From JBKBKC01 sp046294265 (GTDB lineage Bacteria > Pseudomonadota > Alphaproteobacteria > Rhodobacterales > Rhodobacteraceae): 64,000 nucleotides of DNA. Under the pieces are notes generated by a model. That model worked only from the letters and a program-made list of their open reading frames with translations. It had not been told where the DNA came from and made no database searches. Below are positions 8,600 through 16,270 of this stretch, one piece after another. Both the position numbers and the translations under genes were made by a program. The number at the start of each line of letters is the position of its first letter. Position 1 is the stretch's first letter. The stretch covers positions 372,001 through 436,000 of the forward strand of contig JBKBKC010000001.1 in assembly GCA_046294265.1 (NCBI GenBank), given 5' to 3'.

Positions 8600-10201
8600 T
8601 CAGGCAGTCCTGCGCGCGGTGGCAAACTGTGGCGGCGGTTCGGGCGCCGCCGCCTCTGGCACCGCCAACGGCCCCCCCTCCTCGCGGAACATCACCAGCG
8701 TCGCCCCGCCGACCAGCCGCGCGACACGGCAGGTTATGGGGCGGCCATCGCTCAGGCGCACCTCGTCCGTCCAGCCCGGTCGCGCATCCAGCGCTGCCAC
8801 GAAATCCTCGATCCGGTCCCAGACCATCGTGGGCCCCGACCTCTCGCGCCAATAGTGGCACAGCGCCGTCGCCGCCGTCGCACCGTCCAGCGTCGCCCCC
8901 GGGTCATGGCCCCAGACCCCGGCATAGGCCGCATTCGACATCACCAGCGTTCCCGCAGCCGAGAATACCGCAACGCCGTCATCCATCGTGTCGATCACCG
9001 ATTGGCCCAGTTCCACATCCGCGTGGTAGCGGCGCGTCCGCGTCACCTCGGTCGAGATATCCTCGAACACCAGGGCCAGCGCGCCATCGGGATGCGGGCG
9101 ACCCGTCACGCGGTAGGCCTGGCCCGAAGGCAGGTTCCACACCTCCTCATACAGCCCCGAGGCCGCCGCCGCCTCCATCTCGGTCATCTGGCGGCGCCAG
9201 CTGCGATAGTCGCGCGGCTCGGGGATCATCGAGCGGTCGCGCAGCCCGTCCAGGAACGCGGCCAGCGTGGGGCGGGCCGACAGCATTTCAGGCGGCAGGC
9301 CGGTCAGGTCGATAAGCGCGGGATTGAACAGTTGCAGCTGCCGCCCCGCGTCAAAGATCGCAAGGCCCGTGCGCAGATGTGCGAAGGTCTTGGTCAGCGT
9401 CTGCATGAAGGTCCGCAGCGAGGTTTCGGCCTGCACCGCGCTGTCGGCAGGCAGCGCAAAGACCAGCCGCCCCGCACCATCGGGAACCACCGCCAGATCA
9501 TACCACAGCGCCGGTCCCGTGGCGCAGGCGGCAAGCTTTTGCCGCTGGCTGCGCGCACCCTGCGCGCTGGCCGTCCGCTCGAACAGGCGCGGCAGCGGCC
9601 AGTCGATCTCGCTCCCCGGGGGGAGCCTGCGCAGCGCGAGGTCCAGATAGGCGGCATTTGCCCAGGTGACGGCCCCCTCCGCATCCTCGCGCCACAGCGG
9701 CGTCGGGGCCTGGCTCACGGCACGACGCAGCAGCGCCAGTTCATCTTGCGCGGCATGATCCGCCAACGGCTCGGACTGCGGCGCCTGCCCCTCGGCCTCG
9801 GTCAGCATCAGGCGGATCAGGCCGCCCCGCAGTTCGGCCGTGAGGATCATCGTCGGTGTGGCCGCGGCAGCACTGGCGATCACCACGCGGCCTTCGGTCG
9901 GCAGGCGCGCCAGCGCCTCGGGCACGTCGGGAAAATGCGGGTGAAGCCAGGCCAGCAGCCGCACCCAGGGCGTGCCCGACCGCATCGGGCTGTGCGCCAG
10001 CACCGCGCGCGCGCCGGGTGTGGCATCCACCAGCGATTCGCCGTCGAACAGAAAGGTCGTCATCCCCGGGGGTTCGGCAAAGATTCCTGCGGCTCGCCGT
10101 GCGTCGGGCCCCGCGAGGAACGACAGCAGCACCACCGCCAGCATCGCAGCGAGCAATGCCGTCGCCACCAGACCCGCCGCCAGATAGGGATCAAAGCTCA
10201 T
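8600..10201 (-). CDS. Membrane-anchored PAS-domain protein without a kinase domain
   Basis: The protein has 533 residues. One transmembrane helix (about residues 8-32, LAAGLVATALLAAMLAVVLL) is followed by a cytoplasmic region with at least two PAS-like modules. The first is a PAS_7-type module, GLAIFDAGRQLQLFNPALIDLTGL. The second begins VIDTMDDGVAVFSAAG and contains MSNAAYAGVWG. No histidine-kinase, GGDEF or EAL domain follows, and the C-terminus is a short Pro/Ala-rich tail. A similar PAS protein next to tsaE is common in this family, and it may be a degenerate sensor kinase. ATG 10201 (MSFDPYLAAG) is preferred over a GTG nine bases upstream. Its ligand and output are not evident. Confidence 0.75.
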   Translation of the reverse strand: MSFDPYLAAGLVATALLAAMLAVVLLSFLAGPDARRAAGIFAEPPGMTTFLFDGESLVDATPGARAVLAHSPMRSGTPWVRLLAWLHPHFPDVPEALARLPTEGRVVIASAAAATPTMILTAELRGGLIRLMLTEAEGQAPQSEPLADHAAQDELALLRRAVSQAPTPLWREDAEGAVTWANAAYLDLALRRLPPGSEIDWPLPRLFERTASAQGARSQRQKLAACATGPALWYDLAVVPDGAGRLVFALPADSAVQAETSLRTFMQTLTKTFAHLRTGLAIFDAGRQLQLFNPALIDLTGLPPEMLSARPTLAAFLDGLRDRSMIPEPRDYRSWRRQMTEMEAAAASGLYEEVWNLPSGQAYRVTGRPHPDGALALVFEDISTEVTRTRRYHADVELGQSVIDTMDDGVAVFSAAGTLVMSNAAYAGVWGHDPGATLDGATAATALCHYWRERSGPTMVWDRIEDFVAALDARPGWTDEVRLSDGRPITCRVARLVGGATLVMFREEGGPLAVPEAAAPEPPPQFATARRTA

Positions 10202-10292
10202 GCCCGCCACCGCCCGTTTGCCGCGCCAGCCGCAACCATCGGACGAAGAAGTTAACGCGGATTTAACCCTGTGGCAGAAAAGGAAACCGGGA

Positions 10293-11693
10293 TCAGATCA
10301 GATGCGGCCGGTTGGCCCCCAGCGACCCGTCCTCAGCGACCACGATATCCTGCGCGCGCCACATCACCTCGACCACCGCGCCGCAGCGTTCGGGGCGTTC
10401 GTCCGGCGTCAGGAACGGGTCGGAGGCATTGGCAAAGGCAACCTCTGCTCCCGTCCGCTCCAGCAGCGTCTTGGCGATGAACAGGCCAAGGCCCATGCCT
10501 TCGTATTCCGGCCGCTGCGCCACCTCGGGGGCACCGCGCCGCTCGCGCAGGAAGGGGTCGCCGATCCGGCCCAGAAGGTGCGGCGGAAAGCCGTCACCAT
10601 CGTCCACGATCGTCACATGCAGCGTCTCTGGCGTCCAGTAGGCATCCACCCAGACGGAGGTGCGGGAAAAGTCGACGGCGTTCTGGATCAGGTTGCGCAG
10701 GCCATGGATCACCTCGGGCCGGCGCAGGATCACCGGCTGGCGGTCGTCGCCGCCGGGACCGGGGGCCAAGTCAAAGATCACCTCGCGGCCCCGGTCCAGA
10801 TGCGGCTCTGCCGCCTCGCGCAGCACGGCGCCCACGGGGGCACGGCGCAGGTGCAGGTCATCCTTTCCCGCCCGGCCCATGGAGCGCAGGATGTCGCGGC
10901 AGCGGTTGGCCTGGTCGCGGATCAGCGTGGCATCCTCGCGCAGGTCGGGTCGGTCGGACAGCTCTTCCATCAGCTCGGCGCTGACCAGCTTGATGGTGGC
11001 GAGCGGCGTGCCCAGCTCATGCGCCGCCGCGGCCACAACACCGCCCAGATCGGTCAGCTTCTGTTCGCGCGACAGCGCCATCTGGGTGGCCAGCAGCGCC
11101 CGGCTCATCGACCGGATCTCATCGGCGACGCGGTGCGAGTAAAGCCCAAGGAACAGGATGCCGATCATGATCGACAGCCAGAAGCCGAATTCGAACAGCG
11201 GCGGCACCGACAGCGGCGTGCCGTCGGCATAGCGTAGCGGGATATTGGCAAAGGTGGTCAGCGTGACAAGGCAGATCGCCGTCATGCCCAGAACCACGGT
11301 CGTGCGCAATTGCAGGGCCGAGGCCGAGATCACAACGGGTGCCAGGATCAGCAGGGCAAAGGGATTGGTCAGGCCCCCCGTCAGATACAACAGGAACGCC
11401 AGCTGCGCGAGGTCGAAGAGCAGGACAAGCGCCGCCTCGCCCTCGGTCAGCCGCTTGGCGGCGGGAAACACGAAGATCGAGACCAGATTGGCCACGACCG
11501 CCGCCCCGACCACCAGAAAGCTGAGGCCCACCGGCAACAGCATCCCGAAATACAGATGCGCCACCCCGATCGCCATCAGCTGGCCCCCGATCGCCAGCCA
11601 GCGCAACAGGATCAATGTGCGCAGCCGGACGCTTTCCCGGCTGCCATCCAGCCTCAGAAGCGCCTCGCTGGGTGTCCGATTTGAAAACAGCAC
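10293..11693 (-). CDS. regB: RegB/PrrB redox sensor histidine kinase
   Basis: This is the membrane sensor kinase of the global redox-responding RegBA (PrrBA) system, 466 residues, with six predicted transmembrane helices between about residues 28 and 185. The quinone-interacting heptad GGLTNPF is at residues 106-112. The phosphorylated histidine lies in HELGTPLATIKL at residue 225, and a cysteine at 265 (QANRC) matches the redox-active Cys265 of Rhodobacter capsulatus RegB. The exact agreement of these positions supports ATG 11693. The ATP-binding domain has NLIQNAVDFS and GMGLGLFIAKTLLERTGA. It is divergent from senC-regA and shares a 96-base intergenic region with them. Confidence 0.95.
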   Translation of the reverse strand: MLFSNRTPSEALLRLDGSRESVRLRTLILLRWLAIGGQLMAIGVAHLYFGMLLPVGLSFLVVGAAVVANLVSIFVFPAAKRLTEGEAALVLLFDLAQLAFLLYLTGGLTNPFALLILAPVVISASALQLRTTVVLGMTAICLVTLTTFANIPLRYADGTPLSVPPLFEFGFWLSIMIGILFLGLYSHRVADEIRSMSRALLATQMALSREQKLTDLGGVVAAAAHELGTPLATIKLVSAELMEELSDRPDLREDATLIRDQANRCRDILRSMGRAGKDDLHLRRAPVGAVLREAAEPHLDRGREVIFDLAPGPGGDDRQPVILRRPEVIHGLRNLIQNAVDFSRTSVWVDAYWTPETLHVTIVDDGDGFPPHLLGRIGDPFLRERRGAPEVAQRPEYEGMGLGLFIAKTLLERTGAEVAFANASDPFLTPDERPERCGAVVEVMWRAQDIVVAEDGSLGANRPHLI

Positions 11694-11789
11694 CGCATTG
11701 CCCCCGGCGGCCGGATGACCTACCTCCCTTTCATGCTAAGGCGCGACCGGGTGGGGTTCAACGGCGCGCGGGAAAAGAGGAGGCCGATC

Positions 11790-12404
11790 ATGGCGCGAAT
11801 CTATGCAATCGCCGCCGTGGCCGCGGTCGCGGCGGGTCTTGGCTGGACAGGCTGGACGGTCTGGTCGGCGCGCACGGGCGATGCCTTTGCCGAGTGCCGG
11901 GGCGGGCAGGTGGCGGGCGGCGCCATCGGCGGGCCGTTCACGCTGGTCGATCAAGGCGGCCGGACGGTGACCGACACGGATGTGATCACCAAACCCTCGC
12001 TGGTCTATTTCGGCTATACATTCTGCCCGGATGTCTGTCCGCTGGACAATCAGCGCAATGCCGAGGCGGTGGACATTCTGGAAGAAATGGGGATCGAGGT
12101 GACGCCGGTGTTCATCTCGATCGACCCCCGCCGCGATACGCCCGAGGTGATGGCGGATTTCTCGGCCAACATGCATCCCCGGATGATCGGCCTGACCGGA
12201 ACCGAGGCCCAAGTGCGCGCGGCCTCGCAGGCCTACAAGACCTATTACAAGGTGCAGGACCCGACGGAAGAGTTCTACCTCGTCGATCATTCCACCTTCA
12301 CTTATTTCATGTTGCCCGACCGCGGTTTCGTGGATTTCTTCAAGCGCGAGGTGACGCCCGACCAGATGGCCGAACGGGTCGCCTGTTTCCTGAACGCGGG
12401 GTAA
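11790..12404 (+). CDS. senC: SenC/PrrC, SCO1-family copper chaperone
   Basis: SenC (PrrC, SCO1/SenC family) is a membrane-anchored copper chaperone that helps assemble cytochrome c oxidase and links respiration to RegB signalling. The 204-residue protein has an N-terminal signal-anchor (about residues 5-25). The copper-binding motif TFCPDVCPLD has cysteines at 79 and 83, and the distal histidine sits in LVDHSTFTY. The start is ATG 11790, preceded by an AAGAGGAGG ribosome-binding site. It is the first gene of senC-regA, with regA about 90 bases downstream. Confidence 0.94.
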   Translation: MARIYAIAAVAAVAAGLGWTGWTVWSARTGDAFAECRGGQVAGGAIGGPFTLVDQGGRTVTDTDVITKPSLVYFGYTFCPDVCPLDNQRNAEAVDILEEMGIEVTPVFISIDPRRDTPEVMADFSANMHPRMIGLTGTEAQVRAASQAYKTYYKVQDPTEEFYLVDHSTFTYFMLPDRGFVDFFKREVTPDQMAERVACFLNAG

Positions 12405-12491
12405 CATACCCTTGCGGGCCAGGCCGATTTGACGGCACCCCCGCCAGGGCCTAGGTTCGACGGGACGGTTGGTGATGGGGGAGATCGGGAC

Positions 12492-13046
12492 ATGGCCGAG
12501 GATATGGCGGAAGAGTTGGGGCCGGATCGGACCCTCCTGCTGGTGGATGATGACGAGCCGTTCCTGAAACGCCTGGCCAAAGCGATGGAAAAGCGCGGCT
12601 TTCTGCCCGAAACCGCTGACAGTGTGGCGGCGGGGCGCGCCATTGCGCTGGCCCGCCCACCCGCCTACGCCGTGGTGGACCTGCGGCTTGAGGATGGCAA
12701 CGGCCTGGATGTGGTCGAGGTGCTGCGCGACCGCAGGCCCGATTGCCGCATTGTCGTGCTGACCGGATATGGGGCAATCGCCACGGCGGTCGCCGCGGTA
12801 AAGATCGGGGCGACCGACTACCTGTCGAAACCCGCCGATGCCAACGAGGTGACGCATGCGCTGCTGTCGCGTGGCGAATCCTTGCCGCCGCCGCCGGAAA
12901 ACCCGATGTCGGCCGACCGCGTGCGTTGGGAACATATCCAGCGGGTTTATGAGATGTGCGACCGCAATGTTTCCGAAACCGCGCGGCGGCTGAACATGCA
13001 CCGCCGCACCCTGCAGCGCATCCTCGCAAAACGCAGCCCGAAATAA
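12492..13046 (+). CDS. regA: RegA/PrrA response regulator
   Basis: This is the 184-residue response regulator of the redox two-component system. It controls photosynthesis, carbon and nitrogen fixation and terminal oxidase genes in Rhodobacter. The receiver domain has the acidic pocket VDDDEPF, the phosphoacceptor aspartate at residue 63 (VVDLRLEDGNG) and the conserved lysine in LSKPADANE. A proline-rich linker (LPPPPENP) leads to a Fis-type helix-turn-helix, NVSETARRLNMHRRTLQRIL. The length and the Asp63 position match RegA exactly and fix ATG 12492. Whether this organism is phototrophic cannot be decided from the window. Confidence 0.95.
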   Translation: MAEDMAEELGPDRTLLLVDDDEPFLKRLAKAMEKRGFLPETADSVAAGRAIALARPPAYAVVDLRLEDGNGLDVVEVLRDRRPDCRIVVLTGYGAIATAVAAVKIGATDYLSKPADANEVTHALLSRGESLPPPPENPMSADRVRWEHIQRVYEMCDRNVSETARRLNMHRRTLQRILAKRSPK

Positions 13047-13102
13047 GTGCCGGTGGTTGAGCGGCCATTTGCCCAAGCCAATAAATTACCCTTTTGGACA
13101 AG

Positions 13103-13130
13103 TTGAAACACGCCTATACGAAGGTATAGA
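13103..13130 (+). promoter_or_regulatory. Candidate sigma-70 promoter with an overlapping inverted repeat upstream of hvrA
   Basis: A TTGAAA (13103-13108) and a TATAGA (13125-13130) are separated by 16 bases. A perfect inverted repeat, CTATAC-GAAG-GTATAG (13114-13129), overlaps the -10 box. The arrangement is ideal for repressor or autoregulatory binding at hvrA, whose start codon lies 35 bases downstream of the -10. It is predicted from sequence alone. Confidence 0.55.
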
Positions 13131-13164
13131 CTCCGTTTCAGCCATTACAAGAAAGGTGGGGCAA

Positions 13165-13479
13165 ATGGACATAAACCTGAACACGATGAACCTGAAGGAG
13201 CTGAAAGAGCTTCAGGCGCAGGTCACGCGCGCCATTGCAAGTTTCGAGGATCGCCGGAAAAAGGCCGCTATCGCCGAGCTGGAGGAAAAGGCGCGCGAGC
13301 TGGGGTTCAGCTTTGCCGAACTGTCCCGGCTTGGCGGCGGCAAGGTCAAATCGGCCTCGTCGGCGAAATACGCCAACCCGGCCGACCCGTCGGATACCTG
13401 GACGGGCCGCGGCCGCAAGCCGCGCTGGTTCATCGAGGCGCTGGCGACGGGGCGCAAGCCCGAGGACATGGCGATCTGA
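13165..13479 (+). CDS. hvrA: HvrA, H-NS-family trans-acting regulator
   Basis: The 104-residue protein has an N-terminal coiled-coil oligomerisation helix (about residues 5-50, ELKELQAQVTRAIASFEDRRKKAAIAELE in part) and a C-terminal H-NS DNA-binding motif, DTWTGRGRKPRWFIEAL. In R. capsulatus hvrA lies directly downstream of regA and adjusts photosynthesis and nitrogen-fixation genes under low light; the same position here supports the name. The ATG at 13165 follows a GGTGGGG ribosome-binding site. An earlier in-frame start would place a poorly conserved 36-residue extension before the coiled coil. Confidence 0.9.
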   Translation: MDINLNTMNLKELKELQAQVTRAIASFEDRRKKAAIAELEEKARELGFSFAELSRLGGGKVKSASSAKYANPADPSDTWTGRGRKPRWFIEALATGRKPEDMAI

Positions 13480-13498
13480 TCCGATACCCCTGACCGGC

Positions 13499-14374
13499 TC
13501 AGGCGATGCCGGACAGCCATGTGAGGAAGGCGCGCGCCGGGGCACGGGGAGGCCCCGGCGGCGTCACAACGAAATAGGCGGGCAGCCGGTCGCGGCTGTC
13601 ATGCAGGATGCGCAGACGCCCCTCGCGCGCGTCATCCTCCAGCAGCGCCGCACTTTCCACGACCAGGCCCAGGCCCTGCCGTGCGGCGGACACCGCCAGC
13701 GCCTCGTCCGAAATCTCGGTGACCGACAGCCGCGCGAGATCGAGGCCAAGGCTTTCCAGATAACGGTCCTGCTCCGGCCAGTTGCGCGTCAGGATCCAGT
13801 CCATCCCCGCCATCTCCTCCAGGCTGACGCTCTCGCGTGCGCCCACCAGCGACGGCGCACCCGCCACCACGAGCCGCGCCGAGGTCAGGAACCGCGCCGC
13901 CACACCCGGCCAGTCGCCGCTGCCGTATCGGATGGCAAGGTCCATCCCCTCGCGCCGCAGGTCCACCACGCGCGGGTCAGGATGCAGCGACAGGCCGATG
14001 TCAGGATGCCGGTTCCAGAAATCGCGCAGCCGCGGCATCAGCCACTGAGCGGCAAAGCTGGAGGTCAGCGTGATCCGCACCGGCCGGTCCGTGCCGCCCG
14101 CGCGCAGACCGTCCAGCCCGGTCTGGATCGCCCCGAACCCTTCGGCCAGCGCCGCCGCCAACCGCTCGCCCTCGGGCGACAGCGCCATGGCCCGCCCGTC
14201 CCGCGCAACCAGCGCCACGCCCAATTGTTCCTCAAGTGCGCGCACCTGCTGCGCCACGGCGGCATGGGTGACATTCAGCCCCCGCGCCGCCGCCGAAAAC
14301 CCGCCCCCCTGCGCCACGGCCTGAAACGCGCGCAGCGCGGTCAGCGGGGGCATCCTGCGCCAGTCGATCACCAT
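13499..14374 (-). CDS. hvrB: LysR-family regulator, HvrB-like
   Basis: This is a 291-residue LysR-type regulator of the GcvA-like group. The N-terminal winged helix (PPLTALRAFQAVAQGGGFSAAA, about residues 9-30) is followed by a substrate-binding domain containing FAAQWLMPRL and AIRYGSGDWPG. In R. capsulatus the LysR protein HvrB activates ahcY and sits in the same gene neighbourhood. The assignment to HvrB is therefore positional and family-based. The gene is convergent with hvrA (19 bases apart) and divergent from a 47-residue gene across a 98-base region that presumably holds its operator. Confidence 0.78.
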   Translation of the reverse strand: MVIDWRRMPPLTALRAFQAVAQGGGFSAAARGLNVTHAAVAQQVRALEEQLGVALVARDGRAMALSPEGERLAAALAEGFGAIQTGLDGLRAGGTDRPVRITLTSSFAAQWLMPRLRDFWNRHPDIGLSLHPDPRVVDLRREGMDLAIRYGSGDWPGVAARFLTSARLVVAGAPSLVGARESVSLEEMAGMDWILTRNWPEQDRYLESLGLDLARLSVTEISDEALAVSAARQGLGLVVESAALLEDDAREGRLRILHDSRDRLPAYFVVTPPGPPRAPARAFLTWLSGIA

Positions 14375-14472
14375 ATGATAGCCTGCCTTACAGTTGCAAA
14401 CTATTCCTGACTCGGTTCGCCGCTGTTTTCAAGTTATCACAGCATCATCGCATCCCGGAAAGGAGCCATGAA

Positions 14473-14616
14473 ATGTTGCACATCCTCGCCAACGCCCTGA
14501 TGATCGCCACCCGGCTGGACACGCCCCAGCGCCCCCGCAGCCCCGAGAGCCTGCGCCGTCAGGATGAGGAAAACCGCCGCCGCGCCTGGTCGCTGATCGG
14601 TGGGATCAGGTTCTGA
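14473..14616 (+). CDS. 47-residue hypothetical protein
   Basis: This short gene encodes MLHILANALMIATRLDTPQR followed by a charged stretch (RRQDEENRRRAW) and a hydrophobic end (SLIGGIRF). A good ribosome-binding site (GGAAAGGAG, about ten bases upstream) precedes the ATG. It is divergent from the LysR gene and its stop overlaps the convergent HD-hydrolase stop by 11 bases. It has an amphipathic N-terminal segment and no known domain. A LysR regulator commonly controls a divergent neighbour, so it may be a direct HvrB target. It could also be a small regulator. No function is assigned. Confidence 0.55.
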   Translation: MLHILANALMIATRLDTPQRPRSPESLRRQDEENRRRAWSLIGGIRF

Positions 14617-15211
14617 CCGTGCAGGCCGCAAGCAAGGCCGCATGCCGCGCAAGATAGTCCGCCCGCACCAGCGCGGGCGGACGCAACCTGATCACCAGCC
14701 CCCCGATCAGCGCCCGGTCCTGGCGGCCAAAGAACCGGTCCGCCTCGGCCGCCGTGAAGCCCGCGATCTGCACCGCCTCCAGCCAGGCCGACACCTTGTC
14801 CGCCGCCTTGATCGCCTTCTTGACAGCCACGGGCAGCACGGCGGGCAGGCCAAACCGCAGATGCACGGCCGCCCCCAGCCGCGCATCGAGTTCGCCATAG
14901 CCCGGCCCCACCGCCGCCTTCACCGGGCTGATCATGTCGCCGATCACATATTCCGGCGCGTCATGCAGCAGCGCCGCCAGCCGCCAGCACGCGGGCTGGG
15001 CGGGGTTCTGGCGGCCAAAGATATCCTCCACCAGCAGCGAATGCTCGGCCACCGAATAGGGCCAGTCGCCCCGCGTCTGCCCGTTCCAGCGCGCCACGAA
15101 CGCCAGCCCATGCGCGATGTCCTCAACCTCGATGTCCATCGGCGTGGGGTCCAGCAGGTCAAGCCTGCGGCCCGACAGCATCCGTTGCCAGGCGCGGGGC
15201 TGTTTCGTCAT
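14606..15211 (-). CDS. HD-domain hydrolase (YfbR-like nucleotidase family)
   Basis: A 201-residue HD-superfamily metal-dependent phosphohydrolase. The metal ligands appear in VAEHSLLVEDIF, LLHDAPEYVIGDM and the later KAADKVSAWLEA. The closest recognisable group is the YfbR-like 5'-deoxynucleotidase set, but the substrate cannot be fixed. It corresponds in position to the unnamed gene between hvrB and ahcY in Rhodobacter. ATG 15211 (MTKQPRAWQRM) overlaps the upstream glycosyltransferase stop as ATGA, so the pair is co-translated. A longer reading upstream is a shadow of the glycosyltransferase. Confidence 0.82.
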   Translation of the reverse strand: MTKQPRAWQRMLSGRRLDLLDPTPMDIEVEDIAHGLAFVARWNGQTRGDWPYSVAEHSLLVEDIFGRQNPAQPACWRLAALLHDAPEYVIGDMISPVKAAVGPGYGELDARLGAAVHLRFGLPAVLPVAVKKAIKAADKVSAWLEAVQIAGFTAAEADRFFGRQDRALIGGLVIRLRPPALVRADYLARHAALLAACTVRT

Positions 15212-16173
15212 GGCAGATGCACGGTGGTATCGGTGGGGAAGCGGTCCAGATAGCGCAAGAGCTGCCCGCGCCGCTGCACATGCCGCAACCCGTTGACGAA
15301 CCACCACCACCCAGAGCGCATCCGGGGCGGCACCCGTGGTTCGGCCCGCGGCACGTCGGGAAAGTAAGCGGACAAGAATGCCGCATAGGCCTTGCGATAT
15401 CCCATCGCCATGCAGGCCTTGCCGGACTCTCGCCATGGCTTGAGCGGAGTTATGAAATGGACGATGTTGGCGGCGACGATCATGTCATAGAACGGGCGAG
15501 CCAGATACCACTGCCAGTTCCACACCGGGCTCAGTTCTGCCCAGGCGCCGTGCAGGCAGACGTTCAGCAGCGACTGGTCATGTGAGGCAAAAAGGTGCCC
15601 CTTCTCCCGACCCAGCGCCAATGCCCGCCGACACACATCCGCTGCCAGAAAAGCAGGAATGTCGATCAGCATCACACCAGAATTGAAATAGTCCCCGCCT
15701 TCCAGCCCTGCCGCGCCAAATTCAGGGGGTGGGCGCGCGGATGGCCGCCACATCAACTGGTCGCGCACAGCCCCCACGCAAAGTCCACCAAGGTCTGCAT
15801 CCATCAGCGCGCCAAAATCTCCTCCACTCACAAAGATGTCGGCGTCCAGATACAGGATGCGGTCATAATCGCCCTCCAGAAGCTCCGGCATGACAAGCCG
15901 CACATAGGCTTCCGCCCCCAACCGCGTGTCGGTCTGTTGCCCGACGGCAAAATCCCCAACGTCAATCTGCACCAGCCGCAGACCCAGATCCCGCAACCCC
16001 TCCGGCAGGACCAGGGGTTCCGTCGAGGCGATGCAGATGTCGAAATCCCGTCGCCCCGGCAGCAGCGCGATCTGGCGCGCGGCGAAGGCGCCATAGGGCA
16101 ACCATGCCGCGTTCAAGCAGAACACGACCGCCCGCCGATGCGCCGCTGCCCCGGTCTGTGCCACGATGCGCAT
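15208..16173 (-). CDS. Glycosyltransferase family 8 protein
   Basis: The 321-residue protein has the GT8 hallmarks: a nucleotide-sugar metal-binding DxD in ILYLDADIFVSG, then GGDYFNSGVMLID and HDQSLLNVCLHG. These retaining enzymes transfer galactose or glucose from UDP-sugars to lipopolysaccharide cores or other polymers. The acceptor is unknown. It is the first gene of a pair with the HD hydrolase and is divergent from ahcY across 97 bases. It looks like an insertion into the hvrB/ahcY region, because such a gene is not part of the classical cluster as I know it; that is inference. Confidence 0.85.
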   Translation of the reverse strand: MRIVAQTGAAAHRRAVVFCLNAAWLPYGAFAARQIALLPGRRDFDICIASTEPLVLPEGLRDLGLRLVQIDVGDFAVGQQTDTRLGAEAYVRLVMPELLEGDYDRILYLDADIFVSGGDFGALMDADLGGLCVGAVRDQLMWRPSARPPPEFGAAGLEGGDYFNSGVMLIDIPAFLAADVCRRALALGREKGHLFASHDQSLLNVCLHGAWAELSPVWNWQWYLARPFYDMIVAANIVHFITPLKPWRESGKACMAMGYRKAYAAFLSAYFPDVPRAEPRVPPRMRSGWWWFVNGLRHVQRRGQLLRYLDRFPTDTTVHLP

Positions 16174-16270
16174 TTACGCCCCCCGCATGTCCCGGCGTGG
16201 CAAAGTTGCCGAGCGCCGCATCCCGTGCTACCTGCCCGCCCAGAAATGACCGTGTCAAGGAGTGGACGGG

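Noticed and set aside
16174..16270. A possible SAH or SAM riboswitch before ahcY
   Set aside because: The 97-base leader shows no recognisable pseudoknot or conserved core, and LysR control by HvrB is the better-known mechanism.
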